Source: Lunularia cruciata
Taxonomy: Eukaryota > Streptophyta > Marchantiopsida > Lunulariales > Lunulariaceae
Direction: 5' to 3'
DNA: 64,000 bases
Assembly: GCA_948567375.1 (NCBI GenBank)
Contig: OX419762.1
Location: 253,001 to 317,000 of the forward strand
The notes beneath the pieces were generated by a model that did not search any database, was not told the DNA's origin, and saw only the letters and a list, made by a program, of their open reading frames with translations. This document shows, piece after piece, positions 11,451 through 23,023 of the stretch. A program made the translations under genes and the position numbers. Numbering within the stretch: position 1 is the stretch's first letter; every line of letters begins with the position of its first letter.

Positions 11451-12599
11451 CAACACACAAGGGGGTTGCAAGTGGAGATTTGACGGACATGAATACATTA
11501 CAGTAAATCATCCGTCACAATTCCTATTGAATGGAGAATGGAGACTGTACGGTTTTCTAAGGAAATTCTCGAAAATTTAAACTTAAAATGAGAAATCTGC
11601 CCTACTATATTTAAAAGATCTGAGCATGATGTTTAAGATTGAAACAAAGAAAGAAACCGACCTCAGAACAGAAGAAGGATTGGAAGACCCCATGAATCCG
11701 ATTAAAACAACAATGCATTGTTTTACAGATATGGACATTTAGACGTCACCTCCATATAGAATGGGGTTTACTTTCAAATTTACTGGAGGTGAGCTCATCC
11801 CGTAAATATTCAAATTAAGGACATTCATGAACATACCCACAATAAATTAGGGTTGAGTTTAATTGTTGGGCGGGAGTTGATTCTGGCCCAAAGGTCCTTC
11901 CCGTAAAAAACAAATACTCTCTTATCATACCCGTAATAATTTATGGGTACGATATGGTATGTAACAATTGTGTACGAACATGAAATTGAAGCAAGTGAAA
12001 CCCTATATACCCCGTAAAATATTTTACGAGACTATCCATATATCGCTTTACAAAATCACTATGGGGGTTTTAATTCTTGATTTTAGTCAATTTTTTGGGG
12101 CAAGGTATTGTAATCAATTATAAAATAAATTTATGAGTACTTGTAGAAGGGGATTGATTAGGAAATGAAAATTTGAGAAATGTTTCAAATTTAGGTGATG
12201 CATGTTTCAGATTTAGGTTGCATGTGTTTTAAATTAAGGTTACTTTTTATGGGTAATCTATAACCCCCAAAATACCAATCATGTTTAAAATACCCAGGAT
12301 TATTTTTGGGACTCTGTATTTGTATCTTAGTTTTTTGGTAATTTACTTCACCCTAGTGTTATCCTACCAATAAGTAGCATGAATTTCTTGGGATTCCACA
12401 TAGGCACCAAAATCTCCTAGTAGCAAATAAAAAACTGCCACAAAGGAGATAGCAAATTGACCGCAAAAGTCTCCATGTCTATAAAAGAGAGGGCATAAGA
12501 CTACCTCTACACACATATGCTCTCTCCTAACATTCTCCTTTTCACTTTGTGCAAACAAAATAACCTTCTCTTGCTCTCCACTCTTCTCTTGGTTCCAAT
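11451..12599. other. AT-rich intergenic with scattered CCCGTAA motifs
   Basis: No gene is recognised. The stretch 11800-12060 contains repeated CCCGTAA/TTTACGG-type words and a perfect 16-bp palindrome CGTAAAATATTTTACG around 12018-12033. It lies directly upstream of the Mutator-like reading frame and may include that element's 5-prime region, but I find no clear terminal inverted repeat. Confidence 0.3.
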
Positions 12600-13764
12600 A
12601 TGCCTATCTTGCCCATAGACGCAGGTTACAATTTGCTTGAGGAAGCCACAAAAGCAGTAAAAATCTTTGCTTTAACAAATGGTTATATCCTTAAGATTGA
12701 ATACATGCAAACTATTAGAAACCAGCCAAGAAGCATAGTTAAAATATTTTTTTGACTTGCATCCATGGCAATAAGACCACCAATCAAGCGCATCTTTGAA
12801 GTACCTTGACTCTTTGCCAAGAGTGTCATTTCTAGCTCATTATTTGTAAATAGGATAAAGATAGTAATAGTTGCTTATTTACAATGATCAATGCATAACA
12901 AACCACAAAAATGTTGCTACAGATCCAAGTGCAAAGAGCACTCTCTAGGACATAGGTTGAAATTGTTAGCAACTTGACATGCATTGGAGCACTATCTCTT
13001 GTTGTTTTGGGTGTCCTACTTGCACACAATGCTACCATTCACTCTATTTTATGGCTTTAAGCAATTTCAGGTTGAGGAGATCTACACTTGGGCAATGCGT
13101 GAGCTAGAAAGATCCTTTTAGTGTCTAAGCATCAACTCTCATGGTGTAGTTTTTGTCACCAATTGCAAACTTGCCTTGATGAACGCTATATTTGTGGTGT
13201 TTCCATATGCAACCATAATATTGTATGTTTATCTATCAACAAAAATTTGATGGCAAAGCAACACTAGACATTTTATTCAAATGATGCTCGGAAAGAGTTC
13301 ATGGGAGCATGCAAACCATTATCAACTCCCAATCAGAAGCCTAATACAAGGAGTGGTTAGATCAGCTCTTCCAAACGTATGCCTACCTTTTGAAAACATG
13401 GCTTTGCTGCTAGGAAATTTTCATTTGGCTTGAATTTGCCACATCAAGCACTTTAGCCATATTACCACATTGAGAGTTGAAAGTGATCATGCAACGCTAA
13501 AGAAATGGTTGCAAGTGTCCATTGGTGATATGGTTGGTGTCTATTTGCTGCTTGAGAGAGCATGCAATGAGCAAGAATGTAACCTTAGTTAGCTACTCAC
13601 GTCCAATAGATGCATAATCTCATTGAACTCAACATCCTTTGTTGAAAATTTTTAAGAAAACTATCTCCTGCAACACCATGAAGTAAGCCTTGAAATAGTA
13701 CTACAAATCTTTGGCACCTCAAGACAAACCATGCGGTAATATTTTTACCTTGTATACCTTATAG
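12600..13764 (+). pseudogene. Mutator-like (MULE/FAR1-type) transposase relic, first part
   Basis: Starts at ATG 12600 with NLLEEATKAVKIFALTNGYI, the FAR1/MULE zinc-binding N-terminal pattern (EE...V..FA...G). After several stops, 13070-13250 reads VEEIYTWAMRELERSF then VVFVTNCKLALMNAI, matching the MULE core in which VTDRELALMNAI is usual; the catalytic Asp is Asn here. At 13440-13530 it reads HFSHITTLRVESDHATLKKW and VSIGDM, the MULE block with the third acidic residue (E of VES) still present. Gypsy A1 interrupts it at 13765, and it appears to resume at 36069. It is dead. The FAR1-like DNA-binding family and MULE transposases are homologous, so a domesticated FAR1-like gene is an alternative. 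Confidence 0.72.
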
Positions 13765-14353
13765 TGTAATATTCAAGGATAGGAGAACTCCCAATGGGAC
13801 CACAAGAGAGAAAACACAAAGCTTCAACATTCAATACTTTGATGCTCCAAATGAGCACCTTATCTTATCATATAGCAAAGAATATTCCCTCAAAGGAAAC
13901 TAAACCCTTGGATTAGATACATGGATTGGTGGCCTATCAGCAAGCTCCACCCTTAGATTAGTTGTATGGATGGGTGACATGTTGGTCCTTGTCTTATCTG
14001 GTTGGTCAAACAAGTTTGAATAGAGAGATTTAGTGAATCTTCCTATGATTGGTCAAAATTGCATGGGTGAGGTACCATTGGAAAGCTCTCAATGAGGCAA
14101 AAAATGGAGGGAGATTGCAAGGATTTTCCCTTGGAGGAAGGAAAATTTTCCATTTTTGAAGCCTAATTCATCTGTTTAGGTCTCTAAAATCAGCTCAAAG
14201 TTTTTAGTGTTTTCAACTCCTCCCCTATTAGTGAAAGTACTCTTTTGGTGAAATCTCTATTTCATCTACTAAGTCCACCATATATAACATCCTTCCAAAT
14301 ATTATTGAGCCAATTTTCACCTTTAGATAATATGTCTAGCTATTGGTATTACA
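13765..14353 (-). repeat. 3-prime LTR of Gypsy A1
   Basis: 589 bp, plus-strand ends TGTAATATTC and GGTATTACA. Immediately inside lies AACCTCTCTCCTTTTAAG, which on the minus strand is the purine-rich tract CTTAAAAGGAGAGAGG that primes plus-strand synthesis. It is similar end to end to the LTR at 35469-36068 and to the solo copies. Confidence 0.9.
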
Positions 14354-14366
14354 AACCTCTCTCCTT

Positions 14367-15614
14367 TTAAGATGCAATATCATGGTTGCAAAGTTGCTCA
14401 AAAGATTGCACTAACATTGATGCATGGGTCAAGTTGGCTATAGGCTCCCATGTTGCTCCATATGATGGATACCCTTTCCAATGTACAAGATATTCCACAT
14501 GCGGATGGCGGGTACCACATATGCATTTTTGGAGAATTTGTGCACCGTCATATTCCTCTATGCCATCAATGAGTGTTGGACAAGGTCTAACTTCTTGTAT
14601 GGAAAGAAAGTGGGGCAATTGAGGTGACTATTTATGTAGTAAGGAAACATGGAACATTGGATGGATCTTCATGTGTGGTGGCAGCTTGAGGTGAGCCAAT
14701 TCAACAAAGGATGGGAAAAGGCCCAATAAAATGAGGTTTGAGCTAATGAGGGCCAACTAATGTGAGGTTGGTTGTGGACAGCCAAATGTGATCTCCAATA
14801 TTGAACTCCATGTAACAACAATGTGCATTGCATACTAATTTTTTCAATTTTGGGTGATCTTCAACCTTTGCTTGGCGTTGTCCACACCTTGTTGGATTTT
14901 AGAAACAAAAGTGTTGACAATGTCATCCTTGGTAGCCATCAGGCAGATCTTCATCAAGCTTGAAGGTGTGAAAGGGTGCGCTTCATACATGAGGAAGAAT
15001 GGTGTGACTTGTGTGGATTCATTGAATTATTGTTGGCAAATTCTGCCATTGGAAGTAACTTGTCCCACCTCTCTTGCTCATCTAAGGTAAAGCACCAAAG
15101 AATTTTCTCAATAGTGCAATTAGCCAAATCTGATTTTCCATTGTGGACATAAGCCATGGACATGGCCATCTTGGTTTTGAATATGCCAAAGAGTGTTCTC
15201 CAAAACAAACTAGTGAATTGAGTGCCTCTATTGGTGATGAGCACTTGAGACATGCTATCGTGAGAAAAGAATACCATTAAGTACAATTGAGCTTATTGTG
15301 GAGCAATCATATCCTTAGTGGTAGGATGCACATGAATCATTTTGTTGAGTTGGTGGCAGTCTAAGATAGAATCAAACTCTAAGGTGATCTTGAGCAATTC
15401 ACAAAAACCAGATCTAAACTTACTTGTTCCCAATGTTGTGTAGGAGTAGGGACGAGTTGAAGGAGTCCAACAAGAGCTTGATTAAAAGCTTTATTTTGTT
15501 GAAAAAGTAGAGAACTTTGAATGTACTCTACCACATTATTGCTCATCTTGGGCCAATAGTAATGGCATTTGATTGCAACTAAGATCTTGTCTACTCCAAC
15601 ATGACTTGCAATAT
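14367..15614 (-). pseudogene. Integrase and chromodomain relic of Gypsy A1
   Basis: At 14618-14367 the frame reads VEYLVHWKGYPSYGATWEP, a chromodomain, placing the element among chromoviruses. Upstream (15286-14954) reads VLITNRGTQFTSLFWRTLF, where the catalytic Asp of TDRGTQF is now Asn, and then NSMNPHKSHHSSSC. At 15642-15379 comes the N-terminal integrase zinc-binding region (HVGVDKILVAIKCHYYWPKM), with its two Cys replaced (SSLLFQQNK). The Trp in TPTQHWEQVSLDL is intact here although A2 has a stop at that codon. Element B cuts the frame near 15615. Confidence 0.8.
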
Positions 15615-16261
15615 TGTGCATATATACATTGCTACACAACATACGTTGTTGTCAACATCACACACTATAGAAGCACAACTCACATATAATTCATACATGG
15701 ATTTTAAAGTGACACAATAATCAATTTGTTCACACAACTCGAATCACACTCAATCAGATTAATACTTGATCTGTCACTCAATAATCTTCCAATAATTGTG
15801 CAATGATTGCAATCAAGCCACACCCACTTTAGCTAAAATAATACATGTGACGCTCATCGGCCTCTATCCACCATAGCTAGGAACTCAAAGGCTCAACATC
15901 AAAGAAGTGAGCTCTCTTGAGCTACACTTTGGAAGTATACCCCTTGTCTCCAACCCTAACAGTCCCATTGAAGGCACATCCGGCAGTGCGAGTGACAATG
16001 AGCCTTACCATGTAGTTAGTACTCCAAACACAAAGTCTCACCATCAACAAGTAGTCTATGAGTAACTAAAATGAGTAACCAAAATACTCCTAACTACCAA
16101 CACTACTACTCTAAAGTCCGAACAATCTAGGTACGGTACTACAAATGGTGTGATAGTTGTCGTGCATATATACATCACTACATAACATACATTGCTATCA
16201 ACATCACGCACTATAGAACACAACTCACACATAAGTCATACATGGACTCTAAAGTGCCACA
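15615..16261 (-). repeat. Left (3-prime) LTR block of element B with 100-bp flanking repeats
   Basis: A 446-bp core (15717-16162) is flanked by two direct copies of a 100-bp unit (15617-15716 and 16163-16261). Each unit has plus-strand start TGCATATATACAT and end GTG(C/A)CACA, so on the minus strand each begins TGTG and ends TGCA. A polypurine-like tract (minus-strand CTAGGGGGAAATT) adjoins at 16262-16273. The right LTR lacks both 100-bp units, so the true LTR limits are uncertain. Confidence 0.6.
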
Positions 16262-16275
16262 ATTTCCCCCTAGCT

Positions 16276-16998
16276 GGCAGTTAGGTCCCTTTAACTCCAA
16301 ATAGCCATCTGCTCCAAGTATATGGTAGACCCTATGGTGGGCAAAAGATCAGGAGACCGGGTGCTATCAAGCCCCATTGTTAGTTGCTTATCTACAATGT
16401 ATACCATATAAAGGATGAATAACTATTGGTCAAGTACATCTAGGACATAACCATTGTCCTTGAGGAACCACCATGAGGGGAGGAGTCAAACATGCCATAT
16501 GTCATCCTTCAAATAACTATCATACACTAATATAGTAACAACTCCACTAGAGGAGCCGCATAACATACACCTCAACCCTACACATACAAGTGCCAAACTT
16601 GGGTCCATAGTACCATCAATGTTTGGGAGGTTGCATGATGCACAATTTTGTACATGATCATTCCAAACAACACCATCTCGTCCTTCCAACCCAAGGACTC
16701 CAAATGGCAAAACCTTGTGCACTCTCAAGATAATGTGACCTATAGAAACATCAAATGTTGTTGGTGTTGTTTGCTATAGATATACATAGTAATTTGGATG
16801 AAATTCATAGATCAAGGGTCTATAACCTCCTCCTTGAATAATAATATAACATAAGGTATCCCTATGCTAAGAAATTGCTAAGTTCTCAAAGGCCATTGGC
16901 ATCACTCTCCAAAAGATCTCTACCCATTGAGAACATGCGCTCATTCATACATTTGGATCATCCAAGTCCAAACTATATTAGCATCTTGGCAAAAAGCT
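16276..16998 (-). other. Interior of element B between RT fragment and LTR, no recognised domain
   Basis: A minus-strand open frame at 16728-16486 (80 codons, MRVHKVLPFGVLGLEGRDGV...) has no motif I recognise. The position after the RT would normally hold RNase H and integrase, which are not visible. Either those domains were deleted or the sequence is too decayed. Confidence 0.3.
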
Positions 16999-17227
16999 AC
17001 AAGTAAATCCAGATCTCAACCATAGAGTAGAACTTACCTTCCTCCCTAATAAGCAATTGATGATCCAAAGTATTAAAGACCTTTGCATGCCCAATCACAT
17101 CAAAGATTTCCTCCGGTGGAGGCATGGGATACCAATCAGCCCTAGTTTGTTGGTTGATAGGATGGTAATCTCCACACATCCACCTATCTATGTAGTTGTC
17201 ATGCATATCCTTCTTGGCTGGTATCAC
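16999..17227 (-). pseudogene. Reverse transcriptase fragment of element B
   Basis: The minus-strand frame reads WMCGDYHPINQQTRADWYPM and then PEEIFDVIGHAKVFNTLD, which is the Gypsy RT start (CxDYRxLN...YPxPxxxxxxD.......F...D) with the first catalytic Asp retained at the end. The usual QGFHQI continuation is replaced by HQLLIREEGK after a local break. The YxDD block is not found downstream. Confidence 0.7.
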
Positions 17228-18930
17228 TATAGTTGATGCATACTCTCAATGTGAAATCTCCACCAAACTAGATTTAAAAAAATCTCTACTTTGGCTTTGA
17301 CTCAATACGTATCCCATGTCACTATATCTATAAGGAAAACTAATGTATTGCTAGTAAGCTCAATCCAAATACCAAGTCCCTTTAGAGCACCCAAATCCTT
17401 CATATTGAAGGGAAAAAAACTCATGTAGCACCTCATGAACCTCCAAACTCTTTGTCTTTCCACTCTTGAAGCTTGGGTCCAAGATCTGGCTCCCAAGTAT
17501 CCTCTGTAACTGTTGCATGAGTGGAAGACAACCTAACTTGCCACTACATTGGGCCTTGGGAGCAGTAGTTTTTCATACTAGGGTTGGAACCATAAGATGT
17601 GTCCCAAGAATACAGTGTCCACTTGATCCATTGCTCCCAACATGTGCTTGAATTGTCTTGATAGGCACAAAGCTCACGTGTTTGAGTGGTGATGCCTATC
17701 AAGCACATCCAACGCTACTTTGCTCTACCAAGCCAAGGCTCAAAATCCAAGTCAAACAGTTCAAATCCATAGCCTAACCTAACACCTAATGCTTGGATGC
17801 CTCTAACACTAATGGAATAGCGGTGATACTAATGCAAAAACCCATTGCACACTCTCTCTCATTGCCATTGGGCCAATTGCTGTAATTGTGAGTCCCAAAC
17901 CAGTCTAGGACCTCCCTCTCAAAAAGCATAGGAGCCTCGGAAACTCATAAGTGTGAGAAAAGTGGCTTCGGGCTGTCCAAATAGGTTCACCACTACCATT
18001 GGTGACCTATCAGCCACTACCACCATTTGAGACTAACGCCCAACATCCAAGATATCATCAATAGTGAGATGGTCTAGTCGTTGGATCCTATCATAAGTAT
18101 GCTATAGAACCTCTTTAGGTAAGAAGTTCATCCACCAAAGACAAAGATGATGAGCTTGTGATCCCACTCTAGCTACATCCAACAACATGATAGATCCTAT
18201 CCAAGGATGCAAATCCACTATCAATCACCTTTGCTCTAATAGTAAGAACCACATCATCCCTATTATCACAAAGCATGGTAGCCAACTAGAGTATTGAGGT
18301 TGGATCAACTCTCAAAGAAATCATGTCATTGGTTGAGAATACCGGAAAGTGCATAATAAATTGAGCCCCTCTTAACATTGAGCTAGACTCAATCAATGTA
18401 ATAGTAGGTGGCTAACTAGTAGGTAGTCCATAATGTGCTCCATCACTACCTACCACACATGCACTAGGGCATCTAGGAGCTATGGATATTGTCTAACCTG
18501 TCTATGAACCTCTCCTCTCTATGGGTCCAACTCCACTAATGCTCCTCTAGGCTTTGGGCAATATACTTCACTCCTAGTCATTGTGGCAAAGGCATCTACC
18601 TATACTACTCCACATATGAAATCCAAGACATCTGTCTCACCAGCATATGAGGTGGAAGCCTGAACATTAGAATCTAATCTCCTCTCAACTATGGGCATGC
18701 TAGCCAATCTTTGCTCCAACTTCTCAACCAAGTACACATGGCTCTATTGAAGCAAGGGTTGATACTACACCCCTACTAGGTGTGGATCATCTACCATGTG
18801 CCATAACAGCCCTACCACTCTGTAACTCCGGGTGTAGGTCAAAGCGTTGGTCACTAGTGTGACCAAATCTATGGGAATACTAACAATATCTTTGTGTTGG
18901 CTATGATGCATCAGAGGTATTTGGTCCGCT
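17228..18930 (-). other. Element B interior, decayed gag-pol junction
   Basis: No long frame. By position, between the gag zinc knuckle and the RT fragment, this should be protease and linker, but I cannot point to an active-site D-(S/T)-G. Confidence 0.3.
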
Positions 18931-19560
18931 ACCTTGAGTGCACTCTCTCTTGTGGTGAGGTCCACCACAAGTCCAACAAGCAACACCACCACTCACTAGC
19001 TATTGTTAACCTAAAAATGAAAGTAAGGATCTAGCAACACAAGGCCCTCCACTTGCTCCATAAGATCTAGGCTATCCATCTTGTCCTCAAAAGCCAACAT
19101 GGCATGGTGCACTTTGCTGCAATCTAGAAGAAGTAATAAATGAGGATGAGGTCTTCCTACCAAATCTAGATATTACCACTCTCTCCTCCACCATTTTGAG
19201 CTCAATATGATTAGCCAAACCAAAGACCACTGCCAAAGTAGGCTAAGTAGCCTATAAAAACATAGCATCATAGACTCTACGTTACAACTCCATGTCCAAT
19301 ATCCCATACCAAAATTGGACTGCTTGAGCCTTAGTAACTCCTTGAGTAAAACTGATCAGCTGTCTCATGTGAGTGTATACCTTGCGTAGGCTCTCTCCAA
19401 CCTTCCACTAGAACTCTTGCAAGCTCCTTAACTTGTCAATTTGCACTCCCTAGTAGTTTTGCCTCAAACATTACAAGAACTCCACCATAGAGTTAAATTG
19501 TAATTCTACATCACCTCCTAAGTAGTATCTCCACTCGTAGTAGCACCATCTCCAAGAGAT
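18931..19560 (-). pseudogene. Gag with CCHC zinc knuckle, element B
   Basis: Minus-strand text near 19480-19260 reads KVGESLRKVYTHMRQLISF, TQGVTKAQAVQFWYGILDME and RRVYDAMF, the retrotransposon-gag capsid pattern (GESLR.Y...F..L......T..Q.V..F..GL). At 18985-18935 comes VACWTCGGPHHKRECTQ, a CX2CX3HX4C knuckle with all four ligands intact. Stops interrupt the frame. This gag type is distinct from those of families A and C. Confidence 0.7.
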
Positions 19561-20648
19561 CCACCAATGCTACTTGAGCTAGAACTTGTGGGTACTGTCG
19601 GATCTAACCTTAGAAACTAAGCCTAAAGTGATGGAGACATAGTTTAGAGACCAATACTATCTTCATAGCTCAACTTCCTCCAAGTGAGCTCTCATGAACT
19701 AATGGTAGTTTTCCATTGGAGGACCCTCCAAGTATTGAAACAACCCTTCTATGCCATGAAAGGTATGAACAAAGTCGGGTTCCGTATCTATTGCAAATCA
19801 CACCAATTATCAAACTCCTGGATGAAGTCATCCAACTCAATGGTACCCACTATACCATAGTAATACCTAGGGCCTTTAGAAGCCTCATAAATCTTATCCA
19901 TATCCCACAACAATAGTGCGGACATACCAAGTGCACTCTCAATTGAATCAACTCCTATGTTAAACTCCAACTTAGAGTCAATCTCCTTTCTCACTAGGAC
20001 TTTAGATACAAACTCATAGCAAGTAACACTTTGGGTAAACCCCATTGTGTACTAAGTGTTATCTCCTTTAGAATCCCCAAAGAACTCCATCATGATAAAG
20101 TAACCAAAAACTACAACCTTCAATTGGAACCACCGCAAGTACCCCACAAAAAATCACCATAAAGTGCCAACACCTCCAAGTGCCAACAACTAACCACCAA
20201 CTAAATATCACTTACTAATGTAGCTCTAATTATGACAACTACACTAGGAGAAAGGGTAACCTATAACATGCCATCACAACACGCACTCTCATGGTTTGCA
20301 GGTCATCACTTCCTACCTCATCGGAGAGAAACATAGGTAGTCTAATTGGTCATCACTCACTACCGAGAGCACACTAGAGCACCAACGCTCTAAAGTCAGG
20401 GCATCTCAGATAAACATGGTGCACAAATAGGAAGTAGAGAATGAAGGAGGTCCAATCATAAGAAAAATTCTTCATCTCATAAATCAATACTAGATTGACT
20501 TGCCACCATTTGGCATTTGATATAATAGGAGTTATCTACTTCCTAAGCTACCAAGATCACCAAGAATATTATCAAAGTGTCTCTCCTAGCCAAAGCTACA
20601 AGTGTATATGTAACAATGGGATAGTTATTAGGATAACAAGTGAAGGTG

Positions 20649-20702
20649 GACCAATTGGCTAAGGCACAAGTCTACGAATCAAAGATCTAGGGGTCAAACC
20701 TT
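20649..20702 (+). other. tRNA-Arg(ACG)-like relic
   Basis: GGACCAATTGGCTAAGGCAC is followed by TCTACGAATC and then GGGGTCAAACC. This has the order of an A-box-like D arm, an anticodon loop CTACGAA (anticodon ACG) and a B-box-like T arm, as in eukaryotic tRNA-Arg(ACG). The D arm is shortened and the anticodon stem pairs poorly, so it is not a working tRNA. It may be a SINE head or tRNA-derived fragment. Resemblance only. Confidence 0.35.
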
Positions 20703-21510
20703 GTTGCGCATAATCTAGCAAGGTGGGCAGATTTTATCAAACAATGACCAAAATCTACTCTAATCAACTCTACGCTAGGCTAGAAGGGCTAATTTGCCCT
20801 TCTAGGCCTTTGTAGCCTCTCATAGCCCACAACCATTTAGAGCCTTGAAGCCTCTAAATGCCAAAATTCAACCAAATGAGACCTTTCTTGTTGCCAATTC
20901 AAAGCCTATCCAAATCTTCCAATTTGGCCAAGCTCTTCCAACTTGAGCCAAAATTGACATAAATCTCTAAAGTTGGCTGACCGCCATATCCTTTGCTCAC
21001 TCTCCACTTGAGTAAAATTGAAAAGATGAGGTTCTCTAAATCACAAATTTACAAAGAAAGGTTTCGAACTCCACCTTTAATTTCACATTTTGAGGCCTTT
21101 CTTCTAACCTCTTCAAACCCTCTCCAAATCTAGCAAAACTCTTCCAAATCTGGCCAAGCCCTTTCATCTCAAGCCAAAATTTGATGCAAACTTAGCCAAA
21201 ATCTAACATATATCCGTAAAGTTGGCCGATTGCCAAATCTTTTGCTAACTCTCCACTTGAGCTAAATTGAAAAGATAAGGTTCTCCAAATCACAAAATCA
21301 CAGGGATAGGTTCTTGACTCTATTTTCAATTTCATTTTTTATGCTCAATTTGCACCAAATTGGTCTTGCTTTCACATCTTGAGCTAAAAAAAAACACCAC
21401 TGCTCAAAATTGAATGTCTTCTTAGCAAAATTTGGCTAGTGCTTCCGCACACCATCTACCTCACTACCAAATTTGCTTCAATTCAAGATTTTATGTACAT
21501 GATCACTCCT

Positions 21511-21545
21511 AGGGAGGATTTGAACCTCAATTGAGCTACCAACAA
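21511..21545 (-). other. tRNA-like A-box/B-box fragment
   Basis: On the minus strand, TAGCTCAATTG (21538-21528) is an excellent A-box and is followed almost directly by GGTTCAAATCC (21526-21516), an exact B-box. The anticodon arm between them is missing. It is likely a deleted tRNA or tRNA-derived SINE relic lying about 70-110 bp inside the right LTR of element B. Confidence 0.4.
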
Positions 21546-21617
21546 TCAGCAAGGCTTGGAGATACCACCCACTCTTTAGTTCTTGCACCTAATTTCCCTT
21601 GAACTCACTTCTCTCAT

Positions 21618-22052
21618 GTAATCAATTTGTTCACACAACTCAAATCACACTCAATTAGATCAATACTTGATATGTCACTCAATAATCTGCCAACAATTCA
21701 GCATTGATTACAATCAAACCACATCCACTCTAGCTAAGAGAGTCCACAAGACGCTCACCGCCCTATGTCCACCATAGCAAAGAACTTGAATGCTGAACAT
21801 CAAAGAAGTTGGCTCTCTGGAGCTGCACTTCAAAGGTATAGTCCTTGGTCTCCAACCCTAATGGTCCTATTGATGGCACATATGACATTGCAAATGGTGC
21901 AAGTGATAGAGTGCCCCATAATGTAGTCAATATCCCAAACACAAAATCTCATTGTCAATAAGTAGTCTATGAGTAACTACCAAAAGACTCATGACTACCA
22001 ACATTACTACTCTAGAGTTTGATCTAGGTACGATGCTACAAATGGCGTAACA
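21618..22052 (-). repeat. Right (5-prime) LTR core of element B
   Basis: About 435 bp aligned to 15717-16162 (ATCAATTTGTTCACACAACT... and ...AAGTAGTCTATGAGTAACTA... and GATCTAGGTACG). It ends GGCGTAACA next to resumed A1 sequence. No initiator-Met primer site follows it on the minus strand, so its tRNA primer is unknown. Confidence 0.7.
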
Positions 22053-23023
22053 ACAATGGCGGAATCATGCTAGGATGGTGGTTCTTATGTTTGTGGCATT
22101 TGGAATCCATAACTTTCCATCACAAAAAGGTGAGTCCTTGAGTACTGGATACACCTTTGGATGTTAAGGTCCTACAATCTTTGTGTCATTTTTTGTAGTA
22201 GCAAGAATCTTTGGCCTAAATTCGAGGTTCATCTTGACCTCTACCACCAGACTATTTATCATAGGAATACAAATGAATGCATCTACAAGTTGCTTCTCCT
22301 TCCACATATGTGATTGTCATGTTGAATCATTGTCTCCACACTACCCACTTAATCTATCGATAAGATAGATCTTTTTATGTCTCCAAGTAGACTAGAGGTT
22401 TATGGTCTCTCTCCACTACAAATGCCTTCTTGCTAAGATAATGCTTCCAATGTTTGGTTGCTAGGACAATGGCTAACTCTTCTTGTTCAATGGTGTGAGA
22501 GTTGCATTCTATTGGTAATAGCTCTCAAGAGAAATATGCAATTGGGTGTCATCTATCATTTTATTCTTGTTGTAGGACTACTCTTATTGCAATGCCTGGT
22601 GCATTTGTTGCTAACTTGATTGGATGTTTTGGATCATATTATTTCAAGATTGGTGCATGATGTAATGCGTCTTTCAGTTCCCAAAAGGCCAATTCTTATG
22701 CGGTTCTCCACATTCACGTCTTCTTCTTGCCAAGTAATGTTGCTAGAGGTTTTTTGACCTTAGAGAAGTCATTGAATCAACAATTGAACCCCATCAATCC
22801 CAATGAAATCTTGATTTTAGTCTGATCTTTTGAAGCATCCTATTTCTAATTGACCTCTATTTTATTTATTAACACTTGGATACCTTTTTTACTTACTCTC
22901 TGCCCCATGTAGTTTATTTCTATCTTGCCAAACTTGCATTTTGAGATTTTGGTATACAACTAATTTTGGCATACAATTTGGAGGACTTCTCATAAATGTT
23001 GCTTGTGCTCTATCATCATCCTT
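22053..23023 (-). pseudogene. RT-thumb, RNase H and linker relic of Gypsy A1 (middle segment)
   Basis: Co-linear with A2 at 62940-63900 (shared TGCATCTACAAGTTGCTTCT-type and TGTGATTGTCATGTTGAA blocks). It encodes the region between the RT catalytic block and the integrase. On the minus strand the RNase H and connection segments are recognisable only by this alignment; frames are full of stops. A1 is interrupted again at 23024 by LTR-C. Confidence 0.75.

Larger units (their letters stand above)
19561..21617 (-). other. Leader region of element B with tRNA-like relics
   Basis: About 2 kb between the gag and the right LTR with no protein domain recognised. It contains internally repetitive stretches (two similar blocks at about 20875-21060 and 21085-21310, sharing GTTGGC(T)GA(C/T)(C/T)GCCA, CTCTCCACTTGAG and AAAATTGAAAAGAT-type words) and two tRNA-like sequences, listed separately. 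The length is unusual for a Gypsy leader, and part may be a further insertion. Confidence 0.35.
15615..22052 (-). mobile_element. Gypsy element B, internally deleted, nested in A1
   Basis: Related LTR cores at 15717-16162 and 21618-22052 enclose a minus-strand interior with gag (about 19560-18930) and an RT fragment (17225-16999). Integrase and RNase H are not recognisable in the remaining 0.7 kb, so it looks deleted and non-autonomous. On both sides the interrupted A1 sequence matches A2: left ...TCTACTCCAACATG at 15588-15603 vs 62918-62933, and right GGCGGAATCATGCTAGGATGG at 22058-22078 vs 62943-62971. This proves a nested insertion. Possible target duplication CAATA/CAATG. The gag type differs from families A and C. 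Confidence 0.75.

Noticed and set aside
14386-14622. Plus frame over the A1 chromodomain
   Set aside because: Antisense of a recognised chromodomain.
20649-20702. Functional tRNA-Arg gene
   Set aside because: The D arm is shortened and the anticodon stem does not pair, so it is kept only as a tRNA-like relic.
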